Shown here: piece after piece, positions 1-7,115 of the stretch
Position numbering within the stretch: the first letter of the stretch is position 1
How the letters are laid out: the number at the start of each line of letters is the position of its first letter
Program-made: the position numbers and the translations under genes
NCBI GenBank assembly: GCA_036244855.1
Contig: BQKZ01005812.1
Location: forward strand, 1-14,489
Length of the DNA stretch: 14,489 nt
Direction of reading: 5' to 3'
From: Temnopleurus reevesii
Lineage: Eukaryota > Echinodermata > Echinoidea > Temnopleuroida > Temnopleuridae
Notes under the pieces: generated by a model
What the model was told of the DNA's origin: nothing
The model's database searches: none
The model's input: the letters and a program-made list of their open reading frames with translations, nothing else

Positions 1-192
1 ATTGACAATGAAACCGCATGTGTCCTGGATTCAATTGTCATCGGAAATACTGGATGAATAATAATAATTATCATAATCATCACTATAAGAGCACCACACT
101 AGAAGAAAAATCACTCTTAGCCACATAACTCAAATCAATTTCCAGCTTCATGAATATGAAATGGAATTGATTGTCAACTGCAAGAGATATCT
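1..192. other. AT-rich sequence without a recognisable feature
   Basis: AT-rich DNA with a short run of AAT/CAT triplets around 55-85. I see no open frame, splice pair or repeat unit that stands out before the tandem repeat starting near 193. Confidence 0.5.
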
Positions 193-605
193 AGTCAAAG
201 AACTTTGAAGAAACAATGAACATCTTCATCAGAGCATCACATCCGAAACAATTTACATGTATATAAAACATTTGACCTAAGACAATTATATGCAAGCATT
301 TTCGTAAATTTAAGAGTGAACCAAAGAGATACTTTCTAAAGTCCAAGAACTTTGAGGGATAGATAATGAGCTTGCGATGGCCCTGTACTACAAAAGCACT
401 CCTTCCCAAACAAATTTACATCTAAATCTCACTTTGCCAATCAAATTTAGGCATTTTTGGCAGTTTGCAACTGTGGTGTATAAAAAAAACCCAAGAGAAA
501 CTTTCGAAAGTCAAAGAACTTTAAAGGGTAGACAATGAGCTTGTGAGAGCCCTACTTTACAAGAGCACCATTTCCAAAACAAATCTACATCCTAATTTCT
601 CTCAG
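193..605. repeat. Three-unit degenerate tandem repeat
   Basis: The core AGTCAAAGAACTTT or AGTCCAAGAACTTT begins at 193, 340 and 509, giving spacings of 147 and 169 bp. Each core is followed by a shared block: AATGAGCTTG in units 2 and 3, then GCCCT, a short ACAA stretch, AGCA and AAACAAATYTACATC. Units 2 (about 321-422) and 3 (about 490-592) align over roughly 100 bp with scattered substitutions. Unit 1 is shorter and more diverged. The open minus-strand frame at 191-409 lies inside the repeat and shows no family likeness, so it is not called as a gene. The repeat family is not recognised. Confidence 0.7.
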
Positions 606-704
606 CTAATCAAATAAAAGCATTTCAATAGCTTATAAAGTGGTGCAAGACTTAGTATTGATGATCGGTTTTATGAAAATAGGACCATTGTGTCACCTTT
701 ATCG

Positions 705-821
705 TCAAAACCACGATGTTTCCATGCCATCCAGGATATCCTCCTCAGACGAATGACTTAGACACACTAAGAAGGCATTCAGACACTTGGATTTTCCAGG
801 CTGAACTTCAGTCAACTTGTA
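705..821 (-). CDS. Candidate 3'-terminal coding exon, unknown protein
   Basis: On the minus strand a 39-codon frame runs from a possible acceptor (GGTAG, just above 821) to a TGA at 705-707. The inferred peptide contains LTEVQPGKSKCLNAFL and ends SSEEDILDGMETSWF. It is rich in codons beginning with G (GAG GAG GAT ATC, GAT GGC ATG GAA), which is typical of coding DNA, and sits in a pocket less AT-rich than its surroundings. Against it: the polypyrimidine tract before the acceptor is weak, no AATAAA is evident downstream on the minus strand before the window edge, and the plus strand is open here too (53 codons). I do not recognise the protein. It could be the last exon of a minus-strand gene or a chance open frame. 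Confidence 0.25.
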   Translation of the reverse strand, partial: YKLTEVQPGKSKCLNAFLVCLSHSSEEDILDGMETSWF

Positions 822-838
822 CTACCAGACTACAGTTC

Positions 839-1099
839 TAAGAGGGTGTTGCTCAAAAGTTGCAATTGATCGCAAGTTGCAGTTGATCGGGATGCGCCAA
901 TCAAAATCATTGTTTCATGCACGTCTTAATAATAATAATATTGGTATTTATATAGCGCTCTTACAGAAATATGTATAACAGCGCTTTACAGTGTCAAAAA
1001 TCTTATTAAATGCGCGCACCATGCGCAAATGAAAATGCGCGTTACAATTTGCAAAGTTTCAGTTGATTTGCAGTTGATTTTGAGCATCACCCCATAAGA
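839..1099. mobile_element. MITE-like element with terminal inverted repeats
   Basis: The left end GGGTGTTGCTCAAAA (844-858) is matched in inverted orientation by TTTTGAGCATCACCC (1078-1092), 14 of 15 positions. Each end also carries subterminal direct repeats: AGTTGCARTTGATCG twice on the left (from 859), and CAGTTGATTTG twice on the right (about 1060-1080). TAAGA lies directly outside the left end (839-843) and two bases outside the right end (1095-1099), so it may be a 5-bp target-site duplication. The element is 249 bp including a nested repeat and has no coding capacity, as expected for a non-autonomous DNA transposon. The superfamily cannot be named from the ends alone. Confidence 0.7.
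926..994 (+). mobile_element. Fragment of a TATATAGCGC / AGCGCTTTACA repeat, nested in the MITE
   Basis: An (AAT)n run leads into GGTATTTATATAGCGC and then AGCGCTTTACAGTG. This resembles the leading end of the element at 1894-2165, which also begins with an AAT-type run followed by GATTTATATGGCGCC. Short similar flanks (TCTTAAT at 924-930, TCTTATT at 1001-1007) could be a decayed target duplication. The fragment lies between the two ends of the MITE, so it was probably inserted later. From memory, this head sequence is common in marine invertebrate genomes; that link is recall, not a search result. Confidence 0.6.
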
Positions 1100-1425
1100 T
1101 TCTACTGCATAATGAGACTTATAGGGTGTGTCATCAGTCTGTTTATCACTAGTTTGTGCACATCAGTACAGTTGTTGAATGCACGTACTGTAAAAACCAA
1201 TATTTTTACGTATAAATTTTAGTTAATTCACTGAATTTCAAGCCGTTCAATTTTGAAAGATCATTGTACACAAGTCTATAAGCATTCTAGTGAGTGAAAC
1301 TTTTAAGCGAAGTTCATAGTTGAAAATAATTTTCAAAAGAACAATATAATTGACAGGCTCCAATGCAAGCATGCACACAAAAGGTACACATGCCTGAAAT
1401 GTTACTTCATTGAGATTTTTGTTTG
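1100..1425. other. AT-rich stretch, no feature seen
   Basis: No open frame of interest, repeat unit or plausible splice pair was found. It separates the MITE from the duplicated block starting near 1426. Confidence 0.5.
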
Positions 1426-1732
1426 AAATAATTTAAGTCTGAACAAAGGTCCGAGACACACTGATAGGAAGATAGGGACCGATGATACCGTCATTCCGTC
1501 ATTCGGGAGAAGCGGGAGACCTAGATTTTTTACATACAGAGTTGACAGGAAGACAGACCACACTAATACATGTGTATGTAGTTACTACGTGTTTATATAT
1601 AAAATAATTTGTGTCTGAAAGAAGGTCCGAGACAAACCAATAGGAAGATAGGGACCCGGCCGAGTCGTTATTCTCATTTGGGAGAAACAGGAGACCTAGA
1701 TTTTTTGACATCCAGTGCTGACTGGAAAAGAG
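1426..1732. repeat. Direct duplication, ~176-bp period, two diverged copies
   Basis: GGTCCGAGACA recurs at 1448 and 1624 and GACCTAGATTTTTT at 1518 and 1693, an offset of 175-176 bp. Both copies share AATTT, GTCTGAA, ATAGGAAGATAGGGACC, a GGGAGAA block and a GGAGACC block, with substitutions and small indels between. Copy 1 spans about 1426-1551 and copy 2 about 1602-1732. A 78-codon minus-strand frame crosses both copies but looks incidental. The family is not recognised. Confidence 0.75.
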
Positions 1733-1893
1733 CATACAAGGGTTACAGGTAGATCTACTTCCTGTTTTGGTCCCCGTGAGAAACTAATGACATAATTTTG
1801 GATTCTTGACAAAAAAATTAAGTATTGCTAGAAAATGAGAGGGATTGTGAGTTAGTTTCAAATGGGAAGTTTCCAATATATCTCCAAAATAAA

Positions 1894-2165
1894 GATAATA
1901 ATATAATAATATAATAATATATATGATTTATATGGCGCCAAATCCACTTTTCACGAAAATGCTCACAGCGCAACTAGAAAATGTGTAGAGTAAGATAGAA
2001 GTTCAAGAAAATAACACAGGGACAAAATTAATTATATGCAATGTTGAAAAGGTAGGTTTTCAAAATTCTGTTTGAATATTTCAGCGGAGCTACTGTCTTT
2101 GATGGCTTGTGGGAGGGAATTCCAAGTAGCTGGTCCAGCGTGCATGAACATTCGTTCCCCCCACT
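1894..2165 (+). mobile_element. SINE-like / short interspersed element, fairly full copy
   Basis: It starts with an (AAT)n-type run, then GATTTATATGGCGCC and a GCTCACAGCGC block. A body follows with GGTAGGTTTTCAAAATTC, GGGAGGGAATTCCAAGTAGC and TGGTCCAGCGTGCATGAAC. This order, and the GGGAGGGAATTCCA / GGTCCAGC block in particular, matches a short repeat I remember as widespread in echinoderm and other marine invertebrate genomes, but the name cannot be given from here. The 3' boundary is uncertain because TACATGTATATACAT sequence follows. The fragment at 926-994 appears to be a truncated relative. Confidence 0.6.
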
Positions 2166-2271
2166 TACATGTATATACATCTATATACATGAAAGTGTGC
2201 TTTACCACTGAAATAAAATAAGATCTCTACAATTTTTTGAGGAGATGGACAGAATCCAGGATTTTGGGAGC

Positions 2272-2440
2272 ACTGTGGCCAAGTGGTTTAATAAGTTCAC
2301 AGGTTTGAATCCCATTCATGATGATAATTTCCATCAGAAATTCACCTACAATGTGCTGCAATCAACACAGGTGATGTAAATGTGTAGCTGAAAGATGGTC
2401 ATTCATTGAAATGATTTCTCATCAGTTTGTGCTGAGTTTA
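2272..2440 (+). mobile_element. Decayed tRNA-derived SINE
   Basis: TGGCCAAGTGG (2276-2286) fits a polymerase III A box and GGTTTGAATCC (2302-2312) is a one-mismatch B box. They are only 15 bases apart, so the tRNA head has an internal deletion and is not a working tRNA gene. The body continues with CATGATGATAATTTC, ACAATGTGCTGCAATCAAC, ACAGGTGATGTAAATG and ATTGAAATGATTT. This succession resembles a tRNA-derived repeat common in sea-urchin-type genomes. It lies about 100 bp after the preceding SINE-like element in the same orientation. Confidence 0.6.
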
Positions 2441-2700
2441 AAGCCAAATTTGAGTACTTGTAAATAGATGTTCACAAGAGAAATTCCATTCCTTCTTATT
2501 CTGGGAAAACATGTGTTGTATACATGTAGGTGTCACACTTGTTCAATAAATGAACAGAGAAGCTATTTCCTACTGTGTTCATACAGCTATTCTGATGGCT
2601 TGAATGAGGCTGTGTAAGACCTTCAGAGACGTCGACTCTGTGTTTCAATCAAATAACATTTGCTTTACTTGGGATAATGGAGACAGGATTTCTTGAATCT
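2441..2700. other. Unassigned stretch
   Basis: No coding signal or repeat unit is evident. It contains a TACATGTA octamer followed by GGT at 2521, and GACGTCGACTC at about 2628-2638, an isolated CpG cluster. Confidence 0.4.
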
Positions 2701-2970
2701 CTAGACAGGAGAAGGCCAATCAAGCGACAATCTACGATCAGGCAAAATTGCAATAAAACTGCGGAGCCTAGAGAAAAATTTCTTTGAAAAAAAAATCTTG
2801 ATCAATCTATCAGTGATGGTGTGTGCTGTATCAAATACACCAAGGTTCGTCTCCCAGGGTAAATTCTTGAATCGCAGTTGAAAACTTTTTAGGGCAATAT
2901 GAAGAAGAGCTTTCCCTGCATTCATGACTTTGGGAGGTGAAAAGGAAATGAAATTCAGATCAAACTTCAT
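2701..2970 (-). CDS. Candidate coding exon(s), unknown helical protein
   Basis: This 89-codon minus-strand frame ends in TAG at 2701-2703. The best part starts at 2927, directly after a strong acceptor-like sequence (TTCCTTTTCACCTCCCAAAG read on the minus strand). It gives MNAGKALLHIALKSF and then LPWETNLGVFDTAHTITDRL, a Leu/Ala/Lys-rich pattern that could form amphipathic helices as in HEAT/ARM-type proteins. A possible donor (CTTG followed by GTGTAT) would end the exon at 2841. Another acceptor-like TTTCTCTAG precedes the last ~20 codons. I do not recognise the protein. It could be one exon plus intron, two short exons, or part of an old repeat. The start at 2970 is not supported by any promoter. 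Confidence 0.35.
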   Translation of the reverse strand: MKFDLNFISFSPPKVMNAGKALLHIALKSFQLRFKNLPWETNLGVFDTAHTITDRLIKIFFSKKFFSRLRSFIAILPDRRLSLDWPSPV

Positions 2971-3540
2971 CTTGAGTCAGAAGAGTCCTTGGGTATTCTG
3001 ATCATGTAGCATGGGTGAAGGAAAGATCACAAGAACAAAACAATATCATATTATTCAGTGTTTTTCTCCTATTTTTCTCAATTTTCCCCTTACTGAAATA
3101 TGTGTACATGGTTGAATACAGAATCATTTTACAACATATGAATACTTCCACAAGACACAAGATGGTATAATTTCAAAATTATAATCAATTTAGTAAAAAA
3201 ATACATATAGTATATCATAGAGATATGATCTACAGAATTTGTTATGTCAACCTATATCGTATCTAATATACCCTACAAATAAATCTACAACAAAATATAG
3301 TGCTCTGCTAACAACTTGCTCACAACTGAATTCCAATATTCCCATAGACTTTGTACCAGGGTCACCTGGTTTTAGAAGCCAATGTTTTAATTTTTTTTAA
3401 TGTTCAAATGTCTTGATTAGCATTGCTGGTAATTGTTTACAAACTGATTGTGCAAACCTAATCACAACTTCTTTTAATAGAAGAACAAATTAACCTTGCC
3501 ATATACAACACTGTAGAACTACACAAGTATAGCTCAATAT
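2971..3540. other. AT-rich non-coding stretch
   Basis: No coding frame was seen. CCAGG (3356-3360) and CCTGG (3365-3369) form a short palindrome around GTCA. A pyrimidine-rich stretch lies near 3061-3090. Otherwise the sequence is featureless. Confidence 0.5.
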
Positions 3541-3550
3541 CTACAAGATG

Positions 3551-3563
3551 TGACCCATGACCT
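3551..3563 (-). promoter_or_regulatory. DR1-type nuclear-receptor half-site pair
   Basis: Read on the minus strand this is AGGTCA, one base, GGGTCA: two RGKTCA half-sites as a direct repeat with spacer 1. DR1 is the classical arrangement for HNF4, COUP-TF and RXR/PPAR-type receptors. There is no evidence of use here; it lies just upstream of the tandem repeat carrying DR5 motifs and may belong to the same repeat family. Confidence 0.35.
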
Positions 3564-3721
3564 TACCCCTTCCCAGCATCCCCTTGCACTTCCTTGCATT
3601 GTAAGTGAAGTATTTTGATGAGATCATCCCATGGATATGTTCTTTTTAGTATCCATGATCATCCTAAGGTGTCACACTTGCCAGATGTGTGAAGTGCTGG
3701 AGTGTGGATTGTCTCATTAAG

Positions 3722-3738
3722 GGGTCAAAGTCGGGTCA
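3722..3738 (+). promoter_or_regulatory. DR5 motif, unit 1
   Basis: GGGTCA, AAGTC, GGGTCA: two perfect RGKTCA half-sites in direct orientation with a 5-base spacer, the layout of classical retinoic-acid response elements bound by RAR/RXR. It lies inside the tandem repeat, so it may be a passive part of the repeat sequence. Confidence 0.45.
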
Positions 3739-3901
3739 TCGGTACTCATACATCATCTACCAAGACAACAATAGCTTCTTGAGAGAGTGGGTAGGGTAAA
3801 AGGGGCGGAATGAGAAGGGGGTGCATGTGACATGTGAATAAATATCTATAACAAAAAACGTGTGAAGATTGAAGTGCTGAAGTGAGGACTGCCTCATTAA
3901 G

Positions 3902-3918
3902 GGGTCAAAGTCAGGTCA
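3902..3918 (+). promoter_or_regulatory. DR5 motif, unit 2
   Basis: GGGTCA, AAGTC, AGGTCA, at the corresponding position of the second unit and exactly 180 bp after the first motif. The spacer is identical to that of unit 1. Confidence 0.45.
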
Positions 3919-3992
3919 TCGGTACCTATAAATCAATCTATCACGAAAACCATGACACAAGAAGTTACTTGAGAAAGTAGGCGGAGAAGGAT

Positions 3993-4070
3993 GGGGAAGG
4001 GTGAGGAAGGGTGGGGGAAGGGTGAGGAAGGGCGGGGGAAGGGCAGGGCAGGGTAGAGAAGGGAAGGGGG
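3993..4070 (+). repeat. G-rich 21-bp minisatellite, G-quadruplex capable
   Basis: Units of 21 bp start at 3993, 4014 and 4035, built from GGGGAAGGGTGAGGAAGGG with a final two-base variation. They then degenerate into GGGCAGGGCAGGG and end in GGGGG near 4070. Runs of three or more G separated by 1-7 bases fit the usual G-quadruplex rule on the plus strand. The complementary Pro/Ser/Leu-rich open frames are artefacts of this composition. Confidence 0.85.
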
Positions 4071-4167
4071 CAGATGTTGAATGTGAAGTCAAGTGGGTGA
4101 GGGGTGTGGGGTGGTGTGAGCCTGAATGAAATATGATCCACTTGCTCATGCAAATTGCCTAATTAGG

Positions 4168-4184
4168 AGGTCAAAGTCAGGTCA
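4168..4184 (+). promoter_or_regulatory. DR5 motif, unit 3 (both half-sites AGGTCA)
   Basis: AGGTCA, AAGTC, AGGTCA: an exact consensus DR5. The surrounding unit is more diverged than units 1 and 2, yet both half-sites and the 5-base spacer are intact. This could mean selection or simply chance in a short motif. Confidence 0.5.
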
Positions 4185-4270
4185 TAGGTGTCAATTCATC
4201 ACCAATCACTAACATGAAGACCAAATTTCCTTCAGAAAGTGGGGGAGGTGGATTTGGAGTAAGGTGTGGG

Positions 4271-4486
4271 TTATGTCTGTAAAACATGCACACATCAAAA
4301 CAAAACATTAAACAAAAAAAAAGTGAGTATTTATTAAACATCACTCCTGATATGAAATCTAGCAATGCATAATAACACATGCATAAAAATCATAGCTCCT
4401 CCAAGAAGAAGTCACAAGGAAGGGAGAGAATGGTAAAGGATAGATAGAGATATGTGTACATGTAGGTATGGGCCACTTTCCCAAAT
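4271..4486. other. Non-coding stretch after the tandem repeat
   Basis: An A-rich run occurs at about 4312-4321 and a TACATGTA octamer followed by GGT at 4457-4466. No supported gene. Confidence 0.5.
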
Positions 4487-4855
4487 TCAAAATCTACATG
4501 AGCTGATCATTTCTAACATTGGTGCATGGTTTACAAAGCTGTCAGAGAGTGACTTCAAGAAAAGACAAATCTCAGTCATAGGCTCATCACGCCATCCATC
4601 TGAGGTGTCAAGAATAAAGCTCCGGAGATTTTGTGAAAAAAAAGTTTGGGGGGGATTTAGCACAATGGGAGTGTGATCACTCAAGGGTTTTGAGGTAAAA
4701 AGACATCTAATATTCATGCAATGATAAGATGGGGAAGTGTGTGAGATGATGAAGATGATTTTGAAATGATTTTCTGGTTCAAGCTTTAGGAGTCTTTGCA
4801 AAACATTTCCACTCTTCTTGCTTTCTATAAAGCCGCGACATACTTGTTTCAACAT
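4487..4855 (-). CDS. Longest open frame in the window; candidate exon(s)
   Basis: A 122-codon minus-strand frame from ATG at 4855 to TGA at 4487-4489. The most coding-like part is the distal third: SFILDTSDGWRDEPM and ICLFLKSLSDSFVNHAPM, a mixed acidic/hydrophobic pattern that could be helical. It follows a tract of C and T runs ending CTCCGGAG, near 4620, which could be an acceptor. The middle part (HTSPSYHC, NPPQTFF) is low-complexity and more likely intronic. A second protein-like block (CRGFIESKKSGNVLQRLL) lies at the start. Possible donors are GTAAAC after AGCTTT and GTAGAT near the end. The plus strand is also open over 4452-4676. The protein is not recognised; it could be a chance frame. 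Confidence 0.28.
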   Translation of the reverse strand: MLKQVCRGFIESKKSGNVLQRLLKLEPENHFKIIFIISHTSPSYHCMNIRCLFTSKPLSDHTPIVLNPPQTFFSQNLRSFILDTSDGWRDEPMTEICLFLKSLSDSFVNHAPMLEMISSCRF

Positions 4856-4910
4856 GTTATTGCTACTTTTATTCCATGAAATTTATCTCAATGTTGTTAT
4901 TGATGTCTTT

Positions 4911-4953
4911 GATGATGATGACAATGATGATGAGGGTGAGGATGAGGATGAGG

Positions 4954-4991
<38 letters not shown>

Positions 4992-5037
4992 AATGATGAT
5001 GCTGATAGTGGTGGTGATGATGGTGATGATGATGGTG
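4911..5037 (+). repeat. (GAT)n microsatellite with GAG and GGT variants
   Basis: A long run of GAT/TGA triplets with interruptions (GAGGGTGAGGAT, AATGATGATGCT, GGTGGTGAT). All frames are open through it, giving Asp-, Met- or His/Ile-rich translations that are artefacts of the repeat. Perfect repetition is longest at about 4956-4990, so length polymorphism is likely. Confidence 0.95.
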
Positions 5038-5399
5038 ACTACAAAGACAAAAAACAATGATGCACCATGACAAATATAAAGAAAACTTCAACGAAACTAG
5101 AAACATGGCTGTATAAAAGAGTACTTTAAAACGAAGCACCCAAAAAAATCCAACTTTCTTTAAAAACCCCATCAAATGCAAAGAGCGAAATTCCATTTTA
5201 TCTATAAATTCTTCAAAAGTATTTAGCATCTCACCTACAAGAGTTAACAAAAGCCAACCTCCTTAAAAAAAAACCCTATCTAGCTCAAGTAACAATGAAC
5301 AATAATCTATTGATCCTACACAATGTTCATCATCGATATTACATTTATTTCATTCAATCCCCTATCATCATCTCCAAAATGGCAACGACAAAAATAGAC
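5038..5399. other. AT-rich stretch without a supported gene
   Basis: Contains A-rich runs at about 5142-5147 and 5264-5273. The 63-codon plus frame beginning at 5295 is AT-rich at first and enters the CpG pocket only at its end. No splice or promoter signal decides it. Confidence 0.4.
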
Positions 5400-5615
5400 T
5401 CAGAATCCTCCATCTTCCTGGGAGCGAAGATTTCCATTCTGGGAGCAATCGTTCCGCAGATCTCCGCATCTCATTCCGCGGCTTGAAACCCCATCAGGTC
5501 GGACCAAAGAGTGCTGGCAGGTAAGACCAGGGCTTAGGGAATTGGAACTAATTGGTCTGCTGGATTTAGAACTCATTTCTAGCCTGCAAATCTCACCAGG
5601 ACTATTTGCCAATTA
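5400..5615. other. CpG-containing pocket, possible exon of uncertain strand
   Basis: This stretch retains CpGs (GAGCGAAG, CAATCGTTCCGCAG, TTCCGCGGC, GGTCGGACC) in an AT-rich setting. Plus-strand reading: an open frame from 5398 to TAA near 5615, with CTGGCAG followed by GTAAGACC, a good donor, at about 5520. Minus-strand reading: TTACCTGCCAG makes an acceptor leading into WSDLMGFQAAE and a stop, or, in another frame, SLVRPDGVSSRGMRCG. The repeated ATTCTGGGAGC / TTCCTGGGAGC is an internal short duplication. Nothing identifies a family. It may be an exon, a 5' untranslated exon or a regulatory island. Confidence 0.3.
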
Positions 5616-5633
5616 AGACCAGGTCAGGGTGAA

Positions 5634-6800
5634 GGTCTTACAGTAGCAAAGGTAAATAATACTAGGATACCAACGATTTTGGTGAAAATATGGAATGCTG
5701 TTACGAGATGGCATTCCCATACAACAAAGAAAGTTTAGTGTAAATTGCTTTCCAAAATATTTTACGTACAATCTGCACTGTAATGCCTGGATTTGAAACA
5801 TATGAGTTTCGTAATGCATAACATGTTCAAAATAATACAGATCCTGAAACCCTAAAGATTTAGTTGAAATATGGAATGTTGCAGAATTTCTCACTATATA
5901 ACAAAGAAATTTAAGTGTAAATTGGTTTTTGAAAAAAAAATGAACAGGATCATAAATGACTGTTTAAGCTACAAAATGGTAAGTAAAGTTTTATGCCTGG
6001 ATTTGAAACACAGGAGTGAATGCATAGCATGTTCAAAATAATAAAGTGTCGGTATGAGAGTGCATCTTTATCTAAGAAAGGAATAGCAGAACAAGATCCT
6101 TTTCCCCAAAAGATTGAGCAGGATCATAAGTAAATGTTCAAACTAAAAGAAAGTAAGTATAGATAATACCTGGATTTGAAAAACATGCGCCAGGTCTTAT
6201 AAGTATTGCATAACAATTTCAAAATAATACAGTGTCTGTAATCCTAGGATTTGGTGAAAATGTGGAATATCGATACGAGAAGGCATATAAAGCAAAAGCT
6301 GTCATGTGAAAATAAAGGTTTTAAAAAAAGAGCAGGAGTTCATTAGTGATTGGACTAAAGAGATTCATAAGTAATACCTGGATTTAAAATGCAAGAGTTT
6401 AGCAATACAGTGCCTAACATGAATGTTGTTCAAAATTAATAGTGTTAAAGCTTTATAGACCATTAAAGATTTGTTTTAATGTGTTGGATCATTCTAAGTA
6501 ACCTAAGATATTTCAATTATGTGAAAAAAAACGGCAAATACATGTATAATATGCAACTAAACACACTACAAGCTTTCTCCCTCTTCACCGCAGCGATCTA
6601 CCTAACCATGATTTCCATTACATTACATATTAAAAATAATACAAGTACAGTGCCTGAAATTCAATAATTTGATAAAAAGAAAAAGATGAAGAATTGGTAT
6701 AGAAACAAAGGAAGTTAAGTGAAAATTAACAAAAAAACTGAGATAGATCATTGTGATTGAACTAAAGCAGTAAAGAAATGATGTCTGGATTTGAAATACA
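5634..6800 (+). repeat. AT-rich tandem array, ~200-bp period, about six units
   Basis: Three independent landmarks recur in order. TTCAAAATAATA or a variant begins near 5825, 6031, 6217, 6428 and 6631 (steps 206, 186, 211, 203). TGCCTGGATTTGAAA or a close variant begins at 5784, 5994, 6167, 6375 and 6782. GGTGAAAATRTGGAAT or a variant begins near 5681, 5861 and 6251, with a weaker match at about 6466. Units share GAGCAGGATCATAAGT and AAGTTAAGTGTAAATTG blocks. Unit 3 has lost part of its start and the fifth unit is strongly diverged. The ~200-bp period is typical of intronic or satellite tandem arrays. The short open frames inside are not genes. Confidence 0.85.
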
Positions 6801-6965
6801 CTAATTGCAATTTGCGGTCACAGTACAAACTAAGAACAATCAGTAAAAAATGATTGACAGTGGAAGAAAGGAAATATAATTTTCCAGTACCATAAATGTA
6901 CATGCTAGCTGCACTATCTAATTCAATTACAATCCTCCTCACACTCACAATGGATTAATAGTACC

Positions 6966-7115
6966 TTAACATCTCACTTAGATATCATATGCAGAAGGCA
7001 ACCGTACTTGGTTGTCATCGCCTTTTAACAGTTTCAGCATGTTCATCTCAATTATGCATGCCGAGTCTGCGCGATATAAACTATAAAGAGACTGTTTTAC
7101 AATTGATATTTAGAT
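6966..7115. other. CpG-containing pocket with open frames on both strands
   Basis: On the minus strand a frame reads through RADSACIIEMNMLKLL to GDDNQVRLPSAYDI and a TAA near 6978, after an acceptor-like TTGTAAAACAG near 7100. The donor-like GTGAGA lies immediately after the stop. On the plus strand a 43-codon frame starts at ATG near 6989 (MQKATVLGCHRLL to NYKETVLQLIFR). Both look protein-like, so at most one is real. TATAAA occurs at 7081-7086 on the plus strand. I cannot decide between exon and regulatory island. Confidence 0.25.

Larger units (their letters stand above)
3685..4270 (+). repeat. Three-unit tandem repeat with a conserved GGTCA-bearing core
   Basis: The core CTCATTAAGGGGTCAAAGTC recurs at 3713 and 3893 (180-bp offset), and a diverged version, CCTAATTAGGAGGTCAAAG, begins at 4158. 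Each core is followed by a similar tail: GGTCAT, a TCATC/TCAATC block, then TTGAGAGAGTGGG or TTGAGAAAGTAGG, or TTCAGAAAGTGGG. Upstream, GTGTGAAG and GAAGTGCTGRAGTG are shared by units 1 and 2. Unit 2 is longer because a G-rich minisatellite (3993-4070) has expanded in its purine-rich tail. The minus-strand open frames rich in Pro/Ser here are products of that simple sequence, not genes. Confidence 0.75.

Noticed and set aside
191..409. 72-codon minus-strand frame
   Set aside because: Lies in a degenerate tandem repeat whose spacing changes frame; no codon bias or homology seen.
193..605. A CRISPR array
   Set aside because: Units are long (147-169 bp), diverged throughout and lack the short exact repeat/unique spacer structure. 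The same holds for the arrays at 5634-6800 and 12022-12480.
1499..1735. 78-codon minus-strand frame
   Set aside because: It spans two diverged copies of a non-coding duplication, with no conserved frame between copies.
2276..2312. A tRNA gene
   Set aside because: A and B boxes are only 15 bases apart and no acceptor stem can be folded. It fits a decayed tRNA-derived SINE instead.
3916..4153. Two minus-strand Pro/Ser/Leu-rich frames
   Set aside because: They are translations of the G-rich 21-bp minisatellite and the adjoining tandem repeat.
4818..5250. Open frames through the GAT tract (poly-Asp, poly-Met, poly-His, poly-Ile)
   Set aside because: All frames are open only because the tract is a triplet microsatellite; there is no coding signal in the flanks.
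5295..5486. 63-codon plus-strand frame with ATG start
   Set aside because: The first half is AT-rich and featureless, and three other frames in the pocket are equally open, so the start has no support.
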